From an uncultured Blastococcus sp. (GTDB lineage Bacteria; Actinomycetota; Actinomycetes; Mycobacteriales; Antricoccaceae): a DNA stretch of 5,522 nt. Position numbers and translations under genes: made by a program. The stretch's first letter is position 1, and every line of letters starts with the position of its first letter. Shown one piece after another: positions 1 to 5,131 of this stretch. The DNA lies in contig CAMIGT010000124.1 in the NCBI GenBank assembly GCA_946221975.1, positions 1 through 5,522 of the forward strand. Direction: 5' to 3'. The notes beneath the pieces were generated by a model. The model was not told the origin of the DNA. It searched no databases and saw nothing but the letters and a program-made list of their open reading frames with translations.

Positions 1-640
1 GGGCCGAGGTGCGCACCTTCTCCAGCGGCACGATCCGGCCGTCTTCGAGGTGCAGCAGCGGCTTGACGGCGAGCGCCGTACCCAGCAGCGCCTGGGCGGC
101 GCCGATTCGCCCGCCGCGGCGCAGGTATTCGAGGGTGTCGACGTAGAACACGTTCGTCGGGTGCTCCGCGGCCGCGACCGCGGTGTTGTAGACCTCGTCG
201 ATGGTGCCCCCGGCCGCAGCGCGGCGAGCGGCCATCAGGACCGGGAACCCCAGCGCCATCGCGGTCTCGCGGGAGTCAACCACCCGCACAACCTCCTCGC
301 CGCAGTCCCCGTTGACCTGCTGCGCGGCCAACCGCGCCGCGTCCCAGGTGCCCGACAGCTCGCTGGAGATATGCACGCTGACGATCCGCTCGTAGCCTTC
401 GTCGAGCAGCCGCCCGTAGGTCTGCACGAACTGCTCGGGCGTCGGGCGCGACGTCGACACCGAGATCGACTTGTCGCCGAGCGCGCGGACGACGTCGGCG
501 GGCGTGACGTCGATGCCGTCGGCGCCGCTCTCGTCGCCCATGATCACGTGCAGCGGCACGACCTCGATCGGCAGCTCGGCGATCGCGTCGGCAGGCAGGT
601 AGGCCGTCGAGTCGGTGACGACGACGATCCCCTGGGCCAT
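1..640 (-). CDS. DegV family fatty-acid-binding protein, N-terminal 213 residues (runs off left edge)
   Basis: DegV-family proteins (EDD fold) bind a single fatty acid. In Firmicutes such proteins (FakB) present it to the FakA kinase, but the actinobacterial role is not settled. The reading frame is open from ATG at 640 to the window edge. It shows the family landmarks in order: the N-terminal strand and phosphate/carboxylate-binding 'VVVTDST' (residues 6-12), 'STSRPTP' (62-68), 'ISSELSGTWDAA' (91-102), 'VVDSRETAMALG' (120-131) and 'DTLEYLRRGGRI' (168-179), followed by 'AVKPLL'. Full-length members are about 280 residues, so roughly the last quarter is missing. I see no signal peptide or membrane segment, so it should be cytosolic. 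The start is supported by the family N-terminus and by a -10 box 6 nt upstream, which implies a leaderless message. The upstream phosphatase ends 28 bp away. The family call is very secure. The physiological ligand is not known. Confidence 0.95.
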   Translation of the reverse strand, partial: MAQGIVVVTDSTAYLPADAIAELPIEVVPLHVIMGDESGADGIDVTPADVVRALGDKSISVSTSRPTPEQFVQTYGRLLDEGYERIVSVHISSELSGTWDAARLAAQQVNGDCGEEVVRVVDSRETAMALGFPVLMAARRAAAGGTIDEVYNTAVAAAEHPTNVFYVDTLEYLRRGGRIGAAQALLGTALAVKPLLHLEDGRIVPLEKVRTSA

Positions 641-646
641 TGCACG

Positions 647-652
647 AGACTA
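647..652 (-). promoter_or_regulatory. Candidate -10 box for a leaderless degV transcript
   Basis: The minus strand reads TAGTCT, matching the actinobacterial -10 pattern TANNNT. It is followed by 6 nt (CGTGCA) and then the degV ATG. This spacing would put transcription initiation on or next to the A of the start codon, and no Shine-Dalgarno sequence precedes the ATG. No good -35 is visible 17-18 bp upstream (CCAGTA or ACCAGT), but many actinobacterial leaderless promoters lack one. The placement is seen directly in the sequence. Promoter activity is inferred. Confidence 0.5.
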
Positions 653-668
653 CCGTCCGAGGCCACGA

Positions 669-1403
669 CTACTGGTGCTTTTGCGCCTCCACCGTGGCGG
701 GCTCAGTGCCGGGAGTCAGATCCGACTCGTGCGCGATCTTCGTGTCACCGGCATCGGAGTCGACGTTGAGCTCCTCCGCGGTCAGCGTGGCCGGGTCGCT
801 GAGCGGGTAGATGTTGTGGCCCTGCAGTCGCCATTGACCGGAGTCGGTGCGCCGCATCTCGGTCCAGTGACAGTTGCGCAGCGGCGCGATCAGCGCCCAC
901 GTGTGCTCCGGCAGGCCCATCAGCCGGCAGGTCAGCGCCTTGAGCGACCCGCCGTGCGCGACGAGGACGACGGTGCCGGACTCGGTCCCCACGAGCTCCT
1001 CGACGAGCTCGAAGGTCCGCGCCGCGACGACCAACGCGGTCTCGCCGTTGCCGGGGTTGGGCTGCACTCCGGACTGCCAGTCGGCGAACTCCGCGGGAAA
1101 CGCTGCGGCGGCCTCGGCGCGGTCGAGCCCTTCCCAGCCGCCCAGGGACGTCTCGCGCAGTCGAGCGTCGTGGCGCACCGGCACGCCGGTGACGGCCGCG
1201 AGCGTCTGTGCGGTGTGGTCGGCACGCTGCAGGTCCGAGGCGACGATGGCCGTGGGGTCCTCCGCGGCGAGGTACGGCGCCGCTTCGCGGGCCTGCGCGA
1301 GGCCGGTCTCGTCGAGAGCGGTGTCGCGTTGGCCTTGGAAGCGACCGCTGGCGTTCCACTCGGTGCGCCCGTGCCGCCACAACAGAAGCCGGTCCAGACT
1401 CAT
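669..1403 (-). CDS. Histidine phosphatase (phosphoglycerate-mutase-like); possible glucosyl-3-phosphoglycerate phosphatase
   Basis: This is a 244-residue cytosolic phosphatase of the branch-1 histidine phosphatase superfamily. The catalytic set is complete: 'RHG' at 10-12 with H11 as the phosphoryl-accepting histidine, R60 in 'SDLQRA', the acid residue E84 in 'LRET', and H150 in 'VAHGG'. The 'FQGQRDTALDETG' stretch (22-34) is typical of cobC/gpmB-like and GpgP-like enzymes. A 43-residue C-terminal tail (about 202-244), rich in D, E, T and A, follows the domain and looks disordered. The ATG at 1403 is chosen because 'MSLDRLLLWRHG' starts exactly at the domain and GAGGGG lies just upstream. The same frame stays open much further upstream, but only in antisense-like, R/S/T-rich sequence overlapping rsfS. 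Its place after nadD-rsfS and before degV matches M. tuberculosis GpgP (Rv2419c). That enzyme dephosphorylates glucosyl-3-phosphoglycerate in the methylglucose lipopolysaccharide pathway. The superfamily is certain. The substrate is an inference from gene order. Confidence 0.93.
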   Translation of the reverse strand: MSLDRLLLWRHGRTEWNASGRFQGQRDTALDETGLAQAREAAPYLAAEDPTAIVASDLQRADHTAQTLAAVTGVPVRHDARLRETSLGGWEGLDRAEAAAAFPAEFADWQSGVQPNPGNGETALVVAARTFELVEELVGTESGTVVLVAHGGSLKALTCRLMGLPEHTWALIAPLRNCHWTEMRRTDSGQWRLQGHNIYPLSDPATLTAEELNVDSDAGDTKIAHESDLTPGTEPATVEAQKHQ

Positions 1404-1473
1404 GCGCCCCTCACGCTCACTCCGCAATCGCTGCGCTCGGTGTGCCGTTGGCGCTCGCGCACCCGTCGTCCGC
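1404..1473. other. 70-bp intergenic spacer between rsfS and the phosphatase gene, possible repeat remnant
   Basis: This is the longest gap inside the nadD-degV run. On the minus strand it carries 'GAGCGCAGCGATTGCGGAG' followed by 'TGAGCGTGAGGGG', and the last of these supplies the ribosome-binding GAGGGG of the phosphatase gene. The GAGCGCAGCGA...GGAGTGAGCG wording resembles dispersed intergenic repeats in actinobacterial genomes, and it is loosely similar to the units at 4954-5123. I see no TANNNT promoter box and no clear terminator hairpin, so readthrough from rsfS is likely. The repeat identity is tentative. Confidence 0.3.
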
Positions 1474-1857
1474 TCACGCGTCCTCGCCCTGCGGCACCGA
1501 CGCGTCGACGAACGGGATCTGTGGGCAGTCGCGCCACAGCCGGGCAAGGTCGTAGAAGTTGCGCTCGTCGGTGTGCTGAATGTGGACGACGATGTCGACG
1601 AAGTCGAGCAGCACCCAGCGCCCTTCCTTAGCGCCCTCGCGGCGTACCGGTTTGACACCGGCGCGCAGCATGGCTTCTTCGACGGCGTCTTTGATCGCGC
1701 CGACCTGGCGGTCGTTGGTCGCGGTGACGACGACGAAACAGTCGGTGATGACCAGCTGCTCGCTGACATCAATGATCGTGATGTCTTCGCCGCGCTTGTC
1801 CGCCGCGGCCTGCGCCGCGACCTGTGCGAGTTCAAGGGAGTGCTCGGTTGCCGCCAT
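1474..1857 (-). CDS. rsfS: Ribosome silencing factor RsfS (Iojap/RsfS family)
   Basis: This 127-residue protein has the normal bacterial RsfS length. RsfS binds ribosomal protein uL14 on the 50S subunit and blocks joining with 30S, lowering translation in starvation or stationary phase. The sequence shows the family core: an N-terminal helix, 'ITIIDVSEQLVITDCFVVVTA' split around residues 26-46, 'RQVGAIKDAVEEAM' (50-63), 'GRWVLLDFVDIVVHI' (79-93) and the signature 'ERNFYDLARLW' (98-108). A short acidic end follows. The start is ATG at 1857. An AGGAGG lies at 1870-1875, 12 nt upstream, which is longer than ideal, but no in-frame alternative start exists between that site and the ATG, and the in-frame TAG of nadD lies just beyond. 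It follows nadD by 24 bp, the standard pairing in bacteria, so the two are probably co-transcribed. Confidence 0.97.
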   Translation of the reverse strand: MAATEHSLELAQVAAQAAADKRGEDITIIDVSEQLVITDCFVVVTATNDRQVGAIKDAVEEAMLRAGVKPVRREGAKEGRWVLLDFVDIVVHIQHTDERNFYDLARLWRDCPQIPFVDASVPQGEDA

Positions 1858-1869
1858 GCGTGGCTGACG

Positions 1870-1875
1870 CCTCCT
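1870..1875 (-). promoter_or_regulatory. Shine-Dalgarno AGGAGG of rsfS with long spacer
   Basis: A perfect AGGAGG on the minus strand sits in the 24-bp gap between the nadD stop and rsfS. The distance to the rsfS ATG is 12 nt, against the usual 5-9. No start codon lies closer in frame, so the spacing appears to be real and might lower initiation slightly. Confidence 0.6.
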
Positions 1876-1881
1876 GGGTTG

Positions 1882-2466
1882 CTAGTTCTGTCGGTAAAGT
1901 CGACGTTTTTCGATGTACTGCACCACGCCGTCCGGCACGAGGTACCAGACCGGCATGCCGCGGGCCCGCCGCTCACGGCAGTCAGATGACGATATCGCCA
2001 GCGCGGGCACTTCCATCAAGGTGACCACGCCTTCGGGCAGTCCGCCGTCGTCGAGGTTGTAACCGGGGCGGGTCACCCCGATGAAGTGCGCGAGGTCGAA
2101 CATCCGCTCGTGGTCTTTCCAGCTCAAGATCTGCTGCAGCGCGTCGGCGCCGGTGATGAAGAACAGCTCCGCGTCCGGATACTGCTCCTTCAGGTCGGTG
2201 AGCGTGTCGATGGTGTACGTCGGACCGCCGCGGTCGATATCGACCCGGCTCACTGAGAACTGCGGGTTGGACGCGGTCGCGATGACCGTCATCAGGTAAC
2301 GGTCCTCGGCCGGGCTGACCTGGCGGTCGGCCTTCTGCCACGGCTGACCGGTCGGGACGAACACGACCTCGTCGAGCGCAAAGAGCGAGGCGACCTCCGA
2401 CGCGGCCGACAAGTGCCCGTTATGGACGGGGTCGAACGTGCCGCCCATGATGCCAATGCGCCTCAC
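1882..2466 (-). CDS. nadD: Nicotinate-nucleotide adenylyltransferase NadD
   Basis: NadD transfers AMP from ATP to nicotinate mononucleotide, giving deamido-NAD, a late step of NAD synthesis in the cytosol. The 194-residue product has the usual length and complete nucleotidyltransferase motifs: '[11 protein letters not shown]' (8-18, with the HxGH-type catalytic histidines H15 and H18), 'PTGQPWQK' (38-45), 'GPTYTIDTL' (81-89), 'FFITGADAL' (103-110) with 'LSWKD' (114-118), and the C-terminal ATP-binding '[10 protein letters not shown]' (158-167) in place of the common ISSTxIR form. The start is GTG at 2466, chosen because [13 protein letters not shown] is the canonical N-terminus and GGGGAGG lies 7 nt upstream. 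Gene order nadD-rsfS-phosphatase is the classic actinobacterial cluster, while the MoxR-VWA pair separates nadD from proA. The assignment is secure. The Ser-Asp-Cys wording of the last motif is a minor variation. Confidence 0.97.
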   Translation of the reverse strand: MRRIGIMGGTFDPVHNGHLSAASEVASLFALDEVVFVPTGQPWQKADRQVSPAEDRYLMTVIATASNPQFSVSRVDIDRGGPTYTIDTLTDLKEQYPDAELFFITGADALQQILSWKDHERMFDLAHFIGVTRPGYNLDDGGLPEGVVTLMEVPALAISSSDCRERRARGMPVWYLVPDGVVQYIEKRRLYRQN

Positions 2467-2473
2467 CGAGCGA

Positions 2474-2480
2474 CCTCCCC
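2474..2480 (-). promoter_or_regulatory. Shine-Dalgarno GGGGAGG that fixes the nadD GTG start
   Basis: The minus strand reads GGGGAGG, then 7 nt, then GTG. This strong site supports translation of nadD from the GTG and not from any internal codon such as ATG at residue 7. Confidence 0.75.
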
Positions 2481-2498
2481 ATCGCAGACCACCCGAGC

Positions 2499-2504
2499 AG
2501 AATA
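2499..2504 (-). promoter_or_regulatory. Weak candidate -10 box upstream of nadD
   Basis: TATTCT (TANNNT) occurs on the minus strand in the 48-bp gap after the VWA gene, 32 nt before the nadD start. No recognisable -35 is present at 17 bp (CCTCCC, inside the VWA coding end). It could give nadD-rsfS a separate internal promoter, but TANNNT matches occur by chance and the evidence is thin. Confidence 0.28.
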
Positions 2505-2514
2505 CTGCGCGGGC

Positions 2515-3966
2515 TTAGCCGGGGAGGATGTCATGCACGAAGTCGGCCAGCTGGGCGGCCGTGCGGCACTCTGTCATGTCGATGACCTCGGCGTACCGCT
2601 CGGCTACCGAGTCGCCGCTGCCCCACATGCGCCGCGCCTCGGGGTTCAGCCAGTAGGCGTGGCGCGCGCGTCCCACCATCTTCTTCACCGTCGCCAGCGA
2701 CGGGTCGCGGTAGTTGCTGCGCGCGTCGCCGAGGATGAGCAGGCTGGTCTTGGGGCCGATCGCCTCCGGCCACTTCTCCTCGAACACCTCGAAGGCGTGC
2801 CCGTAGTCGCTGTGCCCGTCGAACCAGACCAGGTTGGCCTCGCGTCCGATTCGCTGCACGGCGACTGGCAGGTCGGCGCCCGGGGTGAAGAACGACGTGA
2901 CCTCGTCGGTGGTGTCAACGAAGGCAAACGCGCGCACCTTCGAGAACTGCTCGCGCAGCGCCGCGGTGAGCATCAAGGTGAAGTGCGAGAAGCCGGCGAC
3001 CGAGCCGGAGACGTCGCAGAGCACGACGAGCTCGGGCTTGTGCTGCTTGCGCGGCTTGTGGTGGGTGACGATCGGGATTCCGCCGGTGCCCAGCGAGGCG
3101 CGGACGGTACGCCGGAAGTCCAGGCGTCCTTCACGTCCCAGCCGGCGGCGGGCAGCGAGCCGCGACGCGAGCCGGCGGGCCAGCGGATGCACGGTCCGCC
3201 GCAGCTCGGCGAGGTCGTCGGCCTGCGCGCGCAGGAAGTCGACCTGGTCGGCCATCGGGCGGATCGTCGACTTCGCGACCTGCTCCTTGCCGCGGTCCTC
3301 GGCGACGCGGCGGCGTACCTCGGCATCGACGTACCGGCGGAACTCGGCCATCCGGTCGCGGATGGTCTGGCGGGCAACCTGCTCCTGCATGCCGCCCCGC
3401 TCGGCGTCGACCTTGTTGAGCAGCCCGTCGAGCAGCTGCGCGACGAGCGTGTCCGGCGACAGCGCCCGCATCACTCGGTAGGAGTAGTAGGACTCGCGCC
3501 CGCCGCCGGCCGCGCCCTTGCCGAGCGCCGACACGGCCGCGCGGGCCAGGCGGCGCAGCAGGTCGGAGTCACCCTCCATCAGCGCCCTGGCCAGCGCCTC
3601 ACGCCAGCGGTCGATGTCCTGCTCGCTGGCCGACGGCACGGCGTCGTGCTCGTCACCCTCGCCCGGCTCGCCGTCGCCCTCACCGTCGCCCGCGAGCGCC
3701 GTACCCTCACCGGTCGCCAGCGGCCACCACAGGTCGAACATGGTGTCGAAGGCAAGGCGATAGGCCGGGCGCTTCACGCAGACGGTCGCCAGCCCCTCAC
3801 GCAGGTCTTCGCGGTTGAGGACGTCGACCTCGGCAAAAACCGCTGCGGTATCGACACATTCGCCCACGCCGACCGGGATGCCGGCGCCGCGCAGCGCCTC
3901 GACGAACCCGGTCAGGTGAGCGAGCAGGCCGTTGGTCTCTACGGTCTCCGGCGCTGTGGTCGACAT
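2515..3966 (-). CDS. CoxE-like VWA-domain protein, partner of the MoxR ATPase
   Basis: This 483-residue protein belongs to the CoxE-like von Willebrand factor A family (COG3552 type), proteins that work beside MoxR AAA+ ATPases as adaptors for assembling or activating client complexes. The layout is: a helical N-terminal domain (about 1-82, with 'LREGLATVCVKRPAYRLAFDTMFDLWW'-type sequence split across 55-81); an acidic Gly/Glu/Asp linker (86-108); a helical, Arg-rich middle (about 115-290); and a VWA domain from 'PELVVLCDVSGSVAG' (311-325). The MIDAS motif D318-x-S320-x-S322 is intact, and 'ILGDARSN' (411-418) supplies a likely further metal-site Asp (D414). The protein has no signal peptide or membrane span, so it is probably cytosolic. 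The ATG at 3966 lies 2 bp after the ATPase stop without an obvious Shine-Dalgarno, suggesting translational coupling. The M. tuberculosis counterpart appears to be Rv2425c. The client is unknown. True carbon monoxide dehydrogenase CoxE is unlikely, because no cox genes are nearby. Confidence 0.9.
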   Translation of the reverse strand: MSTTAPETVETNGLLAHLTGFVEALRGAGIPVGVGECVDTAAVFAEVDVLNREDLREGLATVCVKRPAYRLAFDTMFDLWWPLATGEGTALAGDGEGDGEPGEGDEHDAVPSASEQDIDRWREALARALMEGDSDLLRRLARAAVSALGKGAAGGGRESYYSYRVMRALSPDTLVAQLLDGLLNKVDAERGGMQEQVARQTIRDRMAEFRRYVDAEVRRRVAEDRGKEQVAKSTIRPMADQVDFLRAQADDLAELRRTVHPLARRLASRLAARRRLGREGRLDFRRTVRASLGTGGIPIVTHHKPRKQHKPELVVLCDVSGSVAGFSHFTLMLTAALREQFSKVRAFAFVDTTDEVTSFFTPGADLPVAVQRIGREANLVWFDGHSDYGHAFEVFEEKWPEAIGPKTSLLILGDARSNYRDPSLATVKKMVGRARHAYWLNPEARRMWGSGDSVAERYAEVIDMTECRTAAQLADFVHDILPG

Positions 3967-3968
3967 GG

Positions 3969-4889
3969 CTAGTTCAACCGCAGCTCGCCGGACGCCTTGG
4001 CCGCGTCACTGGCGTGTTTGAGTACGACGCCCAGAGTCTCCTTGACCGCCGTCTCGTCGAGGGTGTTGATGCCGAGCGCGAGCAACGTCTGCGCCCAGTC
4101 GATCGTCTCGGCGATCGACGGCGACTTCTTGAGCTCCATCGCGCGCAGTGCGCGTGCCGTGCGCACGATCTGGTCGGCGAGCGCGGGGGCGATGTCGGGC
4201 ACCCGCGACAGGATGATGTCGCGTTCGCGCTCGGCACCCGGGTAGTCCAGGTGCAGATACAGCGCGCGGCGCTTGAGCGCCTCCGACAGCTCGCGGGTCG
4301 CGTTGGAGGTCAGCAGCACGAAGGGGCGCCGGGTGGCGTGGATCGTGCCCATCTCCGGGATGGTGACCTGGAAGTCGGACAGGATCTCCAACAGCAGTCC
4401 CTCGACCTCGACGTCGGACTTGTCGATCTCGTCGATCAACAGCACGGTCGGGTCCTCGCGGCGGATCGCGGTCAGCAGCGGCCGGGAGAGCAGGAACTCC
4501 TCGCCGAAGATGTCATCGCTGGCGTCCTCCCAGGACTCGCCGCTGGCGTTGGCCGTGGCGTTGCCCTGCTGGATGCGCAGCAGCTGCTTCTTGTAGTTCC
4601 ACTCATACAGCGCACGCGCCTCGTCCAGGCCCTCGTAACACTGCAGCCGCACGATGTCGGCCTCGATCGCCTGGCTGATCGCCTTGGCGAGCTCGGTCTT
4701 GCCGACACCGGCCGGACCCTCGACCAGCAGCGGCTTGCCGAGCCGGTCGGCGAGGTAGACGGTGGTCGCGGTGGCACGGTCGGCCAGGTAGCCGGCCTGG
4801 CCCAGCCGGATGAGGACATCATCGACCGAGCCGAAGTTCGGGCGGTGCCGGACACCGGCGGTTGCTGCCGAGGAACTATCTGTGCTCAC
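3969..4889 (-). CDS. MoxR-family AAA+ ATPase
   Basis: MoxR ATPases are chaperone-like AAA+ proteins that act with VWA partners to mature or remodel protein complexes using ATP. This 306-residue protein has the normal length and all core motifs: Walker A 'GPAGVGKTE' (58-66, K64 and T65), Walker B 'VLLIDEID' (149-156, D153 and E154), sensor 1 'LLTSNATRE' (192-200, N196), likely arginine-finger residues in 'LKRRALYLHL' (205-214), and a C-terminal lid with 'SPSIAETIDWA' (256-266) at the sensor 2 region. Residues 105-130 form a polar, acidic insert (QQGNATANASGESW, then EDASDDIFGEE). I chose GTG at 4889 because GAGG lies 6 nt upstream. An in-frame TTG at 4907 would add six residues but has no comparable site. 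It is the first gene of a two-gene unit with the VWA protein and matches M. tuberculosis Rv2426c in position. Confidence 0.94.
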   Translation of the reverse strand: MSTDSSSAATAGVRHRPNFGSVDDVLIRLGQAGYLADRATATTVYLADRLGKPLLVEGPAGVGKTELAKAISQAIEADIVRLQCYEGLDEARALYEWNYKKQLLRIQQGNATANASGESWEDASDDIFGEEFLLSRPLLTAIRREDPTVLLIDEIDKSDVEVEGLLLEILSDFQVTIPEMGTIHATRRPFVLLTSNATRELSEALKRRALYLHLDYPGAERERDIILSRVPDIAPALADQIVRTARALRAMELKKSPSIAETIDWAQTLLALGINTLDETAVKETLGVVLKHASDAAKASGELRLN

Positions 4890-4895
4890 GGGACA

Positions 4896-4899
4896 CCTC
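4896..4899 (-). promoter_or_regulatory. Shine-Dalgarno GAGG that selects the GTG start of the MoxR ATPase
   Basis: The minus strand reads GAGG-TGTCCC-GTG, a 6-nt spacer. This favours GTG at 4889 over the in-frame TTG at 4907, which would place the start upstream of this site. Confidence 0.65.
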
Positions 4900-4922
4900 A
4901 AAACCAAGTTGACGTATCGATC

Positions 4923-4944
4923 AGTTTACCGAACGCGATTCGGT
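4923..4944 (-). promoter_or_regulatory. Candidate promoter and operator-like palindrome for the MoxR-VWA operon
   Basis: The minus strand carries TAAACT (4923-4928), a good TANNNT -10 box. It would give a 5' leader of roughly 25-30 nt before the MoxR GTG. Immediately upstream, and sharing one base with it, is a perfect inverted repeat: ACCGAA (4928-4933), a 5-nt spacer, and TTCGGT (4939-4944). This palindrome lies in the -10/-35 spacer, where a repressor could block polymerase. No convincing -35 is present (GAGGCG at 17 bp). The sequence arrangement is seen directly. Promoter and operator roles are inferred. Confidence 0.45.
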
Positions 4945-4953
4945 TCGCCTCTC

Positions 4954-5123
4954 GGTGGTCGAGCCGGGCGAGGATCGAGCCCGTGTCGAGACCCCGCAAG
5001 CCGCAAGGACTCCGTACCCCACTCCGAGTACACCTCACCGGATCTCGACACGCTCGTCGCTCGCGCTCCTCACGGCTCGATCACCAGACGGTGGTCGCGT
5101 GCGCTCCTCACGGCTCGACCACC
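4954..5123. repeat. Compound inverted/direct repeat element between proA and the MoxR operon
   Basis: The 170-bp segment is bounded by a perfect 13-bp inverted repeat, GGTGGTCGAGCCG (4954-4966) and CGGCTCGACCACC (5111-5123). Inside, CGTGTCGAGA (4982-4991) is repeated inverted as TCTCGACACG (5043-5052). An 18-bp direct repeat, GCGCTCCTCACGGCTCGA, occurs at 5063-5080 and 5101-5118, and is followed by (T/C)CACCA in both copies. It reads as one inverted unit (about 4954-4993), a unique core (about 4994-5040), a full unit (about 5041-5086) and a partial unit (about 5090-5123). The wording GGTGGTCGAG...GTGTCGAGACC resembles dispersed palindromic intergenic repeats I know from several actinobacterial genomes. 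It has no coding frame of its own, no transposase and no evident target-site duplication. Confidence 0.65.
5090..5123 (-). terminator. Hairpin just downstream of proA, possible terminator
   Basis: On the minus strand, GGTGGTCG (5116-5123) pairs perfectly with CGACCACC (5090-5097). Inside these arms CGTG and CACG (5109-5112 and 5098-5101) can pair after a 3-nt bulge, leaving a 7-nt loop. The hairpin starts 8 bp after the proA stop, where a terminator would lie. No U-rich tract follows, so it is not a standard intrinsic terminator, though U-less hairpins are discussed for actinobacteria. It coincides with the end of the repeat element, so it may simply be a repeat that was inserted or recruited there. 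Confidence 0.4.
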
Positions 5124-5131
5124 ACAAAGTG

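Noticed and set aside
1404..1976. N-terminal extension of the phosphatase frame up to 1976, suggesting a fusion or longer protein
   Set aside because: The extension overlaps rsfS in another frame, is composed of R/S/T-rich nonsense-like sequence, and the phosphatase fold begins exactly at the ATG at 1403.
615..1989. Several plus-strand open frames (for example 615-1631 and 874-1989) over the phosphatase and rsfS
   Set aside because: All are antisense to genes with full catalytic or family motifs. Their products are low-complexity and unrecognisable.
2413..3972. A 519-residue open frame on the plus strand across the VWA gene
   Set aside because: It is antisense to a protein with clear VWA motifs, its translation is rich in R, G, A and L with no recognisable domain, and long antisense frames are expected in GC-rich codon-biased DNA.
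2515..4889. MoxR-VWA genes read as a carbon monoxide dehydrogenase maturation (coxD/coxE) locus
   Set aside because: No coxM, coxS or coxL or other molybdenum-enzyme genes are present, and the gene order matches the conserved proA-nadD neighbourhood instead.
4890..4907. TTG at 4907 as the start of the MoxR ATPase (six extra residues)
   Set aside because: The GAGG ribosome-binding site lies between this TTG and the GTG at 4889, at the right spacing for the GTG only.
4954..5123. The repeat region considered as a CRISPR array or a riboswitch
   Set aside because: The repeats are few, irregular and partly inverted, with no evenly sized spacers. No conserved riboswitch core is recognisable, and the region lies upstream of the ATPase promoter, not in its leader.
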